This document shows, in pieces, positions 1 to 11,110 of a stretch of DNA of 64,000 nucleotides. Position 1 is the stretch's first letter; each line of letters opens with the position of its first letter. The stretch comes from Camarhynchus parvulus (taxonomy: Eukaryota > Chordata > Aves > Passeriformes > Thraupidae). A program made the position numbers and the translations under genes. Under the pieces are notes generated by a model. It was given only the letters and a program-made list of their open reading frames with translations. It made no database searches and had not been told where the DNA came from. The stretch is from positions 91,602,965-91,666,964 of the forward strand of contig NC_044572.1 of assembly GCF_901933205.1 (NCBI RefSeq), in the 5' to 3' direction.

Positions 1-282
1 ATTGCTAACCTAGGTTGGATGGATATGGAAAAAGTCAGCAGGTTCCTATCAATTTTTGAGGACTAAGTCAAGTATTAATTTGTTCAATTCTGGATTTTCA
101 AAGATTTTTGGATTTTCATGGTATATAACCACATAAACCATTTATTCATATTTTCATATACGACTATGTTCTATGATGATTCATCTTTCTATGAAAAATA
201 AGTGCATAAAAGTTAAACCACAGATGTCCAGGTATGGTAAAACAAATATGTATTTTAAATAGATCTGAAGCTGATATCACAG
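1..282. other. AT-rich unique sequence, nothing recognised
   Basis: No open frame, repeat or regulatory signature stands out in this stretch, which ends where the first CR1 fragment begins. Confidence 0.6.
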
Positions 283-828
283 ATTCATAGAATCATAAAA
301 TGGCTTAGGTTGGAAGGGACTTTAAAGATTATGGAGTTCCAAATCAGAATCCCTGGGCAGGGATATTCAGGGCCCTGTTCAACCTGGCCTTGAACATTTC
401 CAGGGTTGGGGCATCCACAATTTATTTGGACAAGAGGTTCCAGCGCCTCATCACACTATGAGCAAAGAATTTCTTCCTAACACCTAGCTGAGATATTTCC
501 TCTTTTAGTTTAAAAACTGTTCCTCTTGTCCTATTACTAAAAAGAGTAACTAAAAAGTTACTCTTCCTCCCTTTCTAAGTGACCTTTAAGTACTGTCAGG
601 CCCCACTGAGGTCTTCCTGGAGCCTCCACTTCTCCAGGCTGAACAACCCCAAGTTTCATCCTGTCTTCATAGGACAGATGCTCCAGCCCCGTGAACCTTT
701 CTGTCCCCCTCCTCTGGACCTGCTCCAACATGTCCACATCTCTCCTGGGATGGGGACCTCGGAGGTGGATGCAGGTCTCATGAGGGCAGAGTAGAGGTTC
801 AGAAACACCTCCCTCGACCTGCTGGCCA
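283..828 (-). mobile_element. CR1 non-LTR retrotransposon, 5'-truncated, 3' end at about 283
   Basis: On the plus strand it opens with the degenerate reverse complement of the CR1 octamer tail (repeats of ATAGAATC type), then the usual terminal block (GGTTGGAAGGGACTTTAAAG, about 309-328). The element therefore reads right to left. On the minus strand, short pieces of the C-terminal end of CR1 ORF2, which encodes the reverse transcriptase, can be read: VQRR, then GLEHLSYEDR near 660-700. The frame breaks several times between this and the stop, so the copy is dead. Homology stops near CTGGCCA at about 822-828, giving about 545 bp of a full element of roughly 4.5 kb. Such 5' truncation is the normal outcome of CR1 target-primed reverse transcription. 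The 93-codon minus frame at 558-839 lies inside it and is not a host gene. The exact 5' edge is uncertain by about 10 bp. Confidence 0.93.
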
Positions 829-1504
829 AATATTACCAATTAAAACTGGTTATGGGGGTTGTATCAGCTTTCCACAGACACAGAGAGTGACACGCATCAG
901 AGGAGGGAGTGTGGATTTTCAGCTTACAAAAATACCGCTGACTTATGGAGTCTGAGCAGTGTTTCCTGAACAAAGAATTGACTCCACCCCAGCCTACAGA
1001 GAAAAAATAATTGAAGTCACATTATTTCTTCAAATACTTATGATTCCCAATGTTTGGTAACCAGATGCTTGTTGTGGTAATGCTCCTTCTTCTGCACAGA
1101 ATTTGTATTCTAGACCTACATAAAATTAGTATACAAAATGAACTGAGTGAATGATTTGTTGGAAGAAGTTTTTGTTGTGAAAATGTAATGAATATTTCAT
1201 AGTTCAAATTCAAAGCAACTATAAAATATCAAGTTTTGCTCTGATGCATAAAAACAATTCATCATAACTGTTAAATACAAACCATATTCACTCATGGTAT
1301 GAACCATAAATATGACAAGAGGTCCCAGAAAGTTGTAGTTATGGTTAAAAAGGAGTCTGCAGTGAATACAGTAAAATTCCTCACAAATATTTTAAATAAT
1401 GCTGTCTTTCCTGATGATAGATTGCATTTCATCTGCATCAAGACTTACAAATCAGTCATGGTCACCAAAACTCAACTTTTTTCACTGCATCCCTAAAACA
1501 ATAC

Positions 1505-1545
1505 TGTCCTGGGTTTCCTCCCAAAATCTGTCCCAAACCAGGACA
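1505..1545. repeat. Short imperfect inverted repeat (hairpin)
   Basis: TGTCCTGGGTTT at 1505-1516 pairs with AAACCAGGACA at 1535-1545 with one bulged G, leaving a loop of about 18 nt. The arm resembles the TGTCCTGGTTT start of the LTR family found at 58.3-59.1 kb. No further LTR sequence follows, so it may be a tiny relic or chance. Confidence 0.6.
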
Positions 1546-2022
1546 AATATAATATTCAAGTATATACAAGAATTTATTTTAAAAGTCAAAGAATATGATC
1601 TGCCAAGTCCTGCGCCAGTTTATTTGCAAGAACCTCTGAACATTTTACCCCATGCGCACACCAGGCCTTTCATCACAGTTCCTGGTCTTATGGAGACACT
1701 TTCGAAATGACAGGTCTCATGGAAGTCAAAGGAACTGTTAGTAAACTGAAATGTAACACTAATACCATGGATTGTATTTCCCCTGGAGTAAAATATATGG
1801 TGTTGTTCTTGAGATCTATGATGCTGCAGACGTCTGATACTTCTTTAGCACAGTAGTGCATGAGTCCGTATGATAGCAAGACTGATTTTTAAACTGCATG
1901 AATAAAATTTATGTGAACGATTAATTTATTCAGTGATACCAACATCTTACATTTTCCTGCAGTTCTTTTCTTACTATTTATTTATAGAACTGCATTTCTT
2001 GAGCAGAGGCATCTGCAGCAGC

Positions 2023-2041
2023 TGGATGGATGGATGGATGG
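2023..2041. repeat. GGAT tetranucleotide microsatellite (about 4.5 units)
   Basis: Perfect run of TGGA/GGAT units, too short to be unstable. Confidence 0.85.
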
Positions 2042-2439
2042 TGGCCTGCTCTAGGCTCTGTAGAACAGCGCTACAATCTGTGTTGTTTTACAGAAAAGTC
2101 TCTGACTTTGGCATTCTCTCTTTAAGAACTGAGCTGCCTGATTTGGACATACAAACAGTGTAAAACTTTGGACAAAGAGCAGAAACACTGTGGTTGCTGC
2201 AGTGCTTCAGAGATATAATGGAAGTGAGGCTTATAGGGAGGACAAGTCTTTCAAAAAGCCAAGATTCCAGCCTAAACTCCAATCAGAAACCTTCAAAAAA
2301 ATCAGCCCACTATGGAGCATGAACATGAAACGTTGTTCCTATTACTGAATGAATATACTAATTTTCAAAGTGCATATGCCTGAATGTATTTACTTTAGAG
2401 GCAAGCTTTCAAAAACTCTTTGCGTATACAGCTTGATTC

Positions 2440-3000
2440 CAGCATTAATACAATTTGCAATGAGCTAGCTAATGAGCTTCTGGTTTTGAACAACTTGACT
2501 CCATTTGTGAAAGATTAGACCCACTGAGAATCACATTATTCTTTTTTCATAAAGTATTTGAATCTAGCTACTGTAAGGTTGCAAAATACTGCAGAACAGT
2601 CAGATTCAGAGATTATTTAATCAGTAATAAAATGTCATTGTAGGCAGCATAGCAGTACTTCCTAAATCCCCCGATGCATGGTCGGCTTATTTCATTAGAA
2701 TCTGTGCTGGCTGCTCTCCAAAGATGCAGAACTAATGCTATCTGCAATTATCGGATTTTGTTAAGCACAGAGCATTCGACAGTTACAGTGTTAATGAATG
2801 AAGAATAGCTAAGCAAGCCTCTAATCCATTGCTCATTGTTTAGAAAAAAAATTAGAGCCCAGCCCTATCATACTCAGTTATAATATGACTCAAATCAGCA
2901 GAATAAATAGCTCTGCACCTTTTCTCCCTGTGAGGCAAATGTAATGCATTGCTTGCTATTTTGCAAATGAGAGGCTTTTTACTGAGAAATCCTTTGCTGA
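2440..3000. promoter_or_regulatory. Candidate conserved non-coding element (enhancer-like)
   Basis: This block is free of recognisable transposons and low-complexity tracts. It is CpG-poor, with several TAAT-type homeodomain cores and an octamer-like TTTGCAAAT near 2960. It has no long frame. That texture is typical of vertebrate developmental conserved elements. The call is pattern-based inference; conservation was not measured. Confidence 0.3.
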
Positions 3001-4353
3001 GAAATAAGTAATATGTAAAGTTTTCTAATAAGTAGGGGTTTGATTTCTACCTATCATGGCCATATTCCTGCCTGTTGCAAAAATAATCTATTGATAGGAA
3101 AAGGAGAAAATAATCTAGTCTGTCACTAGCAATATCAGTGCCTTTTAATTAGCCCTCAGCAATCGTAAGTTATCATGGTGTGTATTGCACTGTGTTGATA
3201 AAGCTGTGAGGGGAAAAAACTGCAGCTAATAACTAGCTCTGAGTTCAGAATTGCAGCATTTCCGTGAAGCTTCTGGATGTTGACACTTTCCAAGAGTGAT
3301 GGAGATGTGGGTCCCCTGGCAGAGAAAAAGGTGAGCTTGTGTGTAACTGGATCACGGCGAAGGACTTACAATTTGCATTTGTAATTGCATAATATTGTAA
3401 TTGCCTAATGTTTGTATTTGTATTTTTTGTAAATGTACACATTATGTATTGTAAAATTTAAAATAAAGATATTAGTAATTCAAATACTTTCCTTAGGAAA
3501 AAAAGCTGAAAACTATATTTTAGAGCATATAGAGCTACTAAAATAATTTAAAATTGTTTTGGGAAACAAAAGCTCCATGTGGCATTTTTTTTACAATGTG
3601 TCTCTTAAGCAGACAATACTACTATTGATCAATCAAATTTAAAATATTTGTATGTTTCAAATTACATCACCATCATTAATTCTGATAGTGACAGCTGAGT
3701 TTGGCTTTCTAATGAAGCAGTCTGGTGATAAAACACAGTGGAAAAACAATGTATGTATCCTGAATATGTCCTTTTCCTGTATCTGCAATCCATCAACCCC
3801 AATTACTCTGCTCTTTTTCCACTGATTAACAGCAGCCACGGAGAATGATATCAAAAGTGAACAGTTTGGTTACTTTTCCCCTGCATTGTCGGTCTCCATC
3901 CTGCTGTTATCTGCTAACTGAAAACATTTTAGGCTAAAACGGGAAAACAGCTGTAGAAACCTCCAAGGCAGGACATAGGTATGGCCATTAAGAGCTGTGG
4001 CTGGTTCTCATGGATGAGAAAAATAGTTATATTGTCTCACATTTCCATTGGCAGCAGACTTTGGACAGCCAAAGTTGTCCTGCACAGGAACCAAAACCCG
4101 TGTCATGGAGGTGCATATTGGCAGAGCCATTGGTGTCCCTGGAAGGTCCCCAGCACACCCCTGCCCCAGGCCCTGGCAACCCAGAACCTGCCTGGGGCCT
4201 TCAGCCCCTGCCTGAGCTCCCATCCCGCAGTGCCCCAGGCACAGCGTCATGGTTTGGAACGCTACTCTCCAATTTAGTCCTCCCACTGAGACTCTCCCAA
4301 CCATGTGTTGCTTTCTTTGTCCCCCTCCCTCTCCCCTCTGCATCGGGCTGAAG
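3001..4353. other. Unique sequence, GC-richer after about 4080
   Basis: No gene is recognised. Overlapping frames on both strands at about 3981-4370 follow from the GC-rich composition (few stops) and have no domain. A pyrimidine tract at 4312-4340 leads into the exon candidate that follows. Confidence 0.5.
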
Positions 4354-4406
4354 AAGGGAATTAGAGACACAAAAGGAGAAGATCAGATGGGAACAGATTA
4401 GCTGAG
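4354..4406 (+). other. Exon-like segment (possible non-coding exon)
   Basis: A strong pyrimidine tract (about 4312-4340) is followed by an AG at 4352-4353. A 53-nt purine-rich stretch with GAAG/GGAGAAG enhancer-like words follows, then a GAG|GTAAGA donor at 4407. The distance from tract to AG is slightly long. The interval has stops in all three frames, so it could only be an untranslated or lncRNA exon. Pseudo-exons of this quality are common by chance. Confidence 0.15.
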
Positions 4407-5280
4407 GTAAGAGCAGTTTACAGGAAACTGCAATGAGATAAGAAAAGGGATAGTACTAGTATTAGTAAGTAAGGTGTGCAGAAGAGAGTGATTCACATGC
4501 CAAAAGTTCCCTGCATTTGGGAGAGAGCCTGATCTGACCACTGATGCCACCCAAACTCTCCTTCTGGCTCAGAACTGGACCTACCCAGCTGCTCCCCTAA
4601 CTCAGAACCAGCAGCAGCCCAGCACTCCATCTGCCACGCTTACTCAACCACAAGAGACACCCTCCTCCCCACCTCTGGTAATGAGGTGGCACAGAGCAAC
4701 CTCCAGGTCCCAGCCATGCCCCTTCCTGCAAAAATGAGCTCTGTCCTGGCCAGAATTGGGACCCAGGGTGAGCAGGGCTGGTCTGGGGCTGCTGCTGGCA
4801 CCCAGGTTGCTGAGGAGCCCTGAAGGCAAGAGGCATATGCCGGGCAGCTCACCAGGGCTTGGCCGGGCAGGGAAAGCCCTTCTCTCTTCAAAAAGAAATG
4901 CAAAAGGCAACAGAGCAAGGCTGCACCACAAGGGAGCAAAAGGCAAAATCCAAGGGTGATGGTGGCCACCCTTAGTGAGCACAGTGTGGTTTGCAGTGCC
5001 TGGCCTGGCTGAGCAGAGTGCTGAGAACAGGCTCATGGACAGGCACAGGTACAGCAAAACCTGAACCACGTCCACGCAGGAGACACAACCAGAAAGAAGG
5101 CTGAGCATGGTCCAGGGTCTATCCTGGAGTCAGCTATGCCCATGGAAGGAATGAAGAACAGGGCTTGAGTTTAGATGGAGCTCTTTAGCCCGTGGGCAGA
5201 GGATGCTGATGAAAGTTTCAGGCCAGGCTGGAAAGCGCCATTGAGGCCTACTGGTACACTCAGAGTTCTGACAGATAAGC
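4407..5280. other. GC-richer stretch with overlapping non-homologous frames
   Basis: The largest frame is minus strand 4644-5108 (154 codons), overlapped by three others. None has a recognisable domain. The peptides are biased to Leu, Pro, Ser and Cys, as expected of chance translation of GC-rich DNA. A minus-strand exon-like 33-nt segment (4857-4889) sits inside. Confidence 0.5.
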
Positions 5281-8200
5281 TGCTCCAAATATTAAAAAAA
5301 TGTCTATGATCTGTAATGAAAGATTACTGCTTGGTAATGATTATAATACCATATTTATCCTCACTTTAATAAATTGAAATATCAAGAAGTTACAAAACCA
5401 GTTGTTTTGAGGAATTTTTTTTAGATTTTTTAAATGGTGCTTATAAAGCTGAATAACTTCCCTAAGTGGACACCAAAAAAATGTGTCCAAACAAAAATTT
5501 TACTATGATGGGATTTTTTCTAAAGTCATATATTCATATGGAGAAAAGTCTGGTAGCTCAGTGATAACAGGCCAGCCCTGAAATTCAAATATTCTTTTTC
5601 TGGATTTTTTGCATTTTACCCATGCAGATTGCCGTGACTCAGGCTGCAGTTTTGGACAGCTGGCCCTGGAAACCATGGCCACAAAAGGAACTTCAGACTA
5701 TCCTTAACCAAACATGACACGCACATTTTTGTGGAATGAGAACCACACTCTATAAATATAATAGCAAATAAGAATTCATGATGTTGTGTTGTGGCATTAA
5801 GGGGATATGTGAGGAAATGTGTGGCTCCAAAAGTTGTTGCCTTTTCTCCCATTAACAACCTCTTAAAAACACAGATGTCCCTCTTGCAATAGTACTTTAG
5901 ATAGTACAATGATTCAGCTACAGTTACAAGGCCCAAATATATAGGAGGCATCTTTAATTTCTTCAAAACTTAGAATTGAGAAGAACAAAACTTCTTTAAA
6001 GAGAAGCTCCTCAGTGAAGCGTTAGTATCCATTTCCAAGAGTCATGTGATTTAGTGTTCTTGCTTTCTTCCACACTTCAGAACTGGACATCTAAGTCTCT
6101 GATATGGCCAAAGTTTGCCTTTTTCCACATGTGATACTGTTTACAGAATAGAGAATCTAGAAGCCACCTGTAGTTTGTTACATGGCCTGAATAATCAAAA
6201 TTTTCTTTCATGAAAGAGTGTACACTGGCTTTTCCATTTTTTTAAATAGTTAAATACTTCACTGACTATTTTTGTATCTAAAGATATAAAAATAATCATA
6301 AAATAAAATGCTTTTAAGCTGGAAAACTCTGACTTTTCTAGCTCAGGCAATTCTTCTTGGGAACTAACATAAAGCAGCAAAACCTGAAAAAGTCAGTCAT
6401 TCACTGGAAGGGGCCAGATGGAACGGGTCCTGTGGAAAGATGATGATATGTGCCATCTGCTAGGACCCACTGCTAGAACATTCTGAGGTAAAGCTTGGTG
6501 GTCACAGAATCTGCCTGAAACTGCACCTTATTAAATCAAAGGTAATTTTTATCAAATTGTAGCAATAAACATCAACCAGCAATGACAGTCTGAGCAAGTC
6601 CTTCATCCTCATAGACAGCTTGAGGTTCAAAGATTGAGGCCTGGAAACTGCATTTCTCTAAAGGTTCAACACACCCTTTGTTACTCAGCTTCTCTCATTT
6701 TTAACCAGATTATTATCAGAAATGCCATGTTCTTCCTTTCTGAAAAGAAGAGACAGGTTTCCCTAATTCCACACAAATATTGCAGTTGTGCATTTTCAAC
6801 TTTGAGATATATGATTGAAATTGTTGGATAATCAAAATATTTCAATGAATATATGATTCAGATTGGTGTTCATGTTGTTTTATTTTTACTAGCTAATTCA
6901 CTGGATTTAAACAGAAATGCATCATAGGAATTCAATAGAGTAATTTTACCCAAAACCTTTACTTTATAATGTATGTTAAATCAGGTATCACAGAGAAACA
7001 TGCAATTTCATCCAGGCAACCAGAGCAGCTCAAATTTTTACTATCAAAAATAGTGTACACACAGTATACTATGCTAAAAGTCATTTCCAGAAATGATCTG
7101 TAGAAGTCAGTGCCTTTGAAAAAATCTTAACCTTTCTGAGGTAACTAAGACACTGACTGCACTTATAAATTGCATTATTTTTCTACTTTTGGAAGCTGTT
7201 CTAAATTGTATCTGCTATTAATGATTTGTTTATATTCTTCTTGAAGTTACTGATGCTAGAAAGACTTATCTAAAGCACAGTTTTTCTGGTTGAATTAAAA
7301 GCCCTTAAATGTACTTTCTTGGATTTTCAGAAAGAGTTTTTATTCTGCATGCCAGTGCTGCAGTTGCAGGTTTTGATGAAGCTGTCTGTGAAGTTGAAGT
7401 GAAACAGCATCAATTGTTTTGCTGATATCAGTCAATTATTTCTACATTTTTGTTCGCTGCATGTTTTGTGTTTCTCATCACAAGATCAGCCAACTTTGCT
7501 TTTAGGAGGTTTATTCTTTGTAAGTCTAGTAATAGTTATCATTAGTGATTCCACTGATGTTTGAGGACTGGAAAAAGATTCTCTAAGAGACTTGTCTGTA
7601 GCTGCCTACATCTTCCTGGGAGCCTCTTTGCACAGGTGGGGTTAGAGGAAATTCAGAAACCCACCAGGAAAGTACCTTCATGAAACACAGACCCAAAAGC
7701 AATTCTCAACAGAGGAAAGACTTTGCTCTAGAGGCTGTCTTATTCTTTTACATCTGGCAGTGAATATTTTGGCTTGTTCCAAAAGCATTAATCTTTTTTG
7801 CGCAACATGGATCATCAACTCAGAAAGGAATTTACGGTAGCCTCTGGAGAAAGTTTTCTGTCAGTGACAAAAGGCAAAGCAGCTGGACAGACAGACTGTG
7901 CTAAGACCGTTTGCTAAGCTCTAACATAGCACTGTCTCCATGACAGCTTTAGTTGGAGCAAATGTTGAGGTCCTACTGCTCAAACAACAGTGAGCAAAGG
8001 CAGAACAAAACAACACAATAAAAGCACCACAACTATAACTCTGCATTTGACTTCCTGTAAAAACTTGTACAAACCCTATTATGAATTCTGTACTTGATAA
8101 AGCTGGGACAGCTGTTCCATCTGCAGACTAATTGGATCGAATAGGAAGAAGGAAATTTTGCCAGAGTGAAAATTAGACTTATATTTTAGAGGCTGAAAAA

Positions 8201-10780
8201 TCTAAGTACCTCAAAATACTGTATTTATCTCAGTTTCACAACACAATGAATCAAACTGCTGACTTCCATGCATGCTTATGCCACAGAAGGTACAGGATTT
8301 CTGCATTAATGAGGAAACTGGACTTTCACAGAAGTATATAAAGATGAGTTTACTTAGAATACACAGCCTGCTGAGTCAGTGATGCCTAACATGAGATATA
8401 ACACTGCTTACAATAATGAGACAAATATGTGAAACTTTGTGTTGGATGGAGGAATGATCAATGAGAAAGAATGATTGAGAGTCCACATTAAAATTTCAAA
8501 TCATCCCAGTTTAGAAAAAAGTTCAGGGAATGTTCTGTCAAAGAGAAAATCAGAATGAGCACCCATTACATGGCAGATAAACCATCTCAAAGTAGGCATT
8601 TTATTTATTATAACCCATATAGAATTACATTGATCCCATTAAAGAATTTCAGATAATGCCTGCTGCTTCATACAATGTACTGGCATTTCATTTTAGAGCA
8701 GCAGCTATATCCACTGGGTTTGCAGGCAAGCTCATTTTCCAGCTGCTGGTGAAAAATACTTTTGCTGAACCCCCTGGTGTTTTTCCAGGCATCTTATTGC
8801 TAAGGCTAAACCAAATACATACTATCTACTACTTTACCTTGTGTTTAGCTGAGCCATTAAACATAGTATTACACTGTACTCTTGCAAACTTCACAGACTG
8901 AAGGATTTAAGATTAAATTATAGGCTTCTCTAGAAGTCTGAGAAAATTCTTGTAGACATATTGAAAACACTTATTTTCAACAGTCAACTAAGTATCAAGG
9001 CTACTTAATGATCAAATCAAGATCTGCAGACACCACAGCCTGCACACTCTTTCTTAGAAGATTTTAATCTTTGTCCTTGTCCTTCAGTGGAGTTTCTTTC
9101 CAGAGCATCTTGGCTTAATAAATGCCTTTGAAGAAGGCTTCAGCACAAATAAAAGAGTACTTGTGCAGCAATCTTGAGTTCTTATCAGCTGTATAGTGAT
9201 CAGGTGAAGGAATAATTTATTTCAATCAGCAACACCTGTTTTTATAATTGCTCAAGTGATTATAATTCAATAATAAAAAGCCAATTTAACTATCTTTACT
9301 CAGATATTAACCTCTGATATACAGCATTAGAATGAAATTGCCATTGGTTAAATTCCCTTAACAATTACTTTCATACATTTATTCTATTTTGGCCTGGTTT
9401 GTTTCATATTTCTCTTGTTATTTGAGTTTTCTTTCAAGAATAAATATGTTCACACATTCTCAGTTGGAAGACCCCCACTGCTATCCATTTTCAACCATAG
9501 CTAAATATGCTTAATCTCTTCAAAGTTTCAATTATTTTAATTTTTCTTCATAGCTATCTTTTTATGATTTGCCATTTTCGGACCAGCATTATATTTTAGA
9601 CACATAATTCAACTGGTGATTTCCTATAATACCTAGATCCATTTCTGCAAACCCCTGCTTAGCCAGGTATTCTCCCTCCATTTTTATGCCCTTTTTCTTC
9701 CCAATCAATATAAATACTTGTGGTTGTTCTAAATGAACTGCAGCCAGTCTTTTTTTTCTAGGCGTTCCTCCATTTTGTCAAGATTGTTTGTATTCCAAGC
9801 CTGCAGTTCTCCATTTTTGCAGTAATGCCCAGCTTTGTGTTGTGTGATTTTTAAGTTTGCAGGCTCTCCAGTTCATCTTCTATATCTCTAATGAAAATAT
9901 TGAATACTAAGTGGTCCAAGAGATATTTACTGCAGATCTGTTCTTAGCACAAGTCATCATTCTACCTACAAAATTAATATTAACTACTTAACCACTAAGA
10001 AACCACATTTCCTTTTTCTTTTTGACTGAGATTTTTATTCTGAAAACAGAAGCAAAGGTAAGTCTGTGATTTCTACCATGCCATCACCACCTTCTCCCTT
10101 CAGTAATTAAATGAGGAATTTGTATTTTTTAGTTTCTGGCATTTCCCTCTCTTCTTTGGGTTCTCAAAAATAATAGCAAATCTTTTTGTGACAAATACCT
10201 GATCCAGAGTAGTCTAGAGTAGATGCTTGTTGGCATAGCTGATCTAAAAACGACCAAATATATTCTGTCAAACCTGCTCTAGTAACCTGTTTTAGTCTTT
10301 GTCTCAGATCTGTTAGCCATTGGCTTGCAGCTGTGAAGAGTAAAGAAAAAAAAAAAAGACACAGGAAGTGAAACATGCTGCTGTTCTTAGTCTCATTCAC
10401 CCATTTCATTAATTATTCTCTAGCAACCAGACTGAAACTTTTCTGATCATCTGCTTTGCACTGATATAGTTCACAGAAAATACAAGACATTACTCATATC
10501 TCACATAGGCATTTCTAATTTTAACTGTATGTACTTAAACTATTTTTTATGGTTGCTCTTACTAACCTGACCTGGTTTCTACCTTCTCTATGCTCTTTTT
10601 TTTTTTTTTTAATCTCTTCAACTTTTGTTCTCAACACGATGGAGAATGAAGTCACTCAGCTTGGCCACGCAGTCCTGAAAGGTATACAGTGACAGCATAT
10701 TTTCCTCCTTTTGTTTCGTGATGAGAGACGCCTTCATGCTGACAATGAATCCAACCAGCAACCAGGATTCTTGTATGATC
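5281..10780. other. AT-rich unique sequence, nothing recognised
   Basis: About 5.5 kb without a recognisable gene, RNA or transposon. Frames are 116 codons or shorter and random-looking. A T-run lies at 10596-10610. A weak 27-nt exon-like interval at 10031-10057 has a pyrimidine-rich acceptor and a GTAAGT donor. Confidence 0.55.
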
Positions 10781-11110
10781 CTACAGGAAAATTAACGTGT
10801 AACTGATTCGCTCTGGCACCGACCAGGAGGGGAGGAGCCCAGCTGCCCGGGGACATCCGCATCTCCATGGTGCCACCTTCTGACTGGCACACAAGGAGAG
10901 CCGGCTCCAGGGCTGGAGGATCCCTGCCAGGAAAGAGGATCGGCCCCTTGAGAGCAAGCCAGCCTGAGGCTTGAGAGATGTGGGTGTGAGGGTCAAAAAG
11001 GGAGCCCTTGGGAGCACGATCCGGCGTGTATGCAGTGTTCTGTGATACACACAGAACAATCTGGGGGGTCTTCCAGCCTACTGGGCTCCAAGGCTCAAGC
11101 ACTGTGCAAG
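10781..11110. other. GC-richer patch, no gene recognised
   Basis: Base composition rises locally, with a few CpGs and overlapping minus-strand frames (122 and 92 codons) without domains. It could be a weak regulatory patch or a decayed unknown repeat. Confidence 0.4.

Larger units (their letters stand above)
829..2440. other. Unique AT-rich sequence with a small hairpin and a short GGAT run
   Basis: No coding region is recognised; frames here are 103 codons or fewer and lack domains. It holds a 41-nt imperfect hairpin at 1505-1545 and a short GGAT tandem run near 2023-2041. Confidence 0.55.

Noticed and set aside
558..839. 93-codon minus frame as a host gene
   Set aside because: It lies within the CR1 fragment and contains the GLEHLSYEDR motif of CR1 ORF2; it is retrotransposon debris.
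3296..3331. 36-nt open interval (SDGDVGPLAEKK) before GTGAGC
   Set aside because: No convincing pyrimidine tract precedes the AG, so the splice call is too weak.
4008..5108. Cluster of 67-154-codon overlapping frames as genes
   Set aside because: Overlaps on both strands with Leu/Pro/Cys-biased peptides and no domains are what GC-rich non-coding DNA gives.
10031..10057. 27-nt in-frame microexon before GTAAGT
   Set aside because: The acceptor is weak and ambiguous (two possible AGs), and such pairs are frequent in AT-rich DNA; kept only as a remark.
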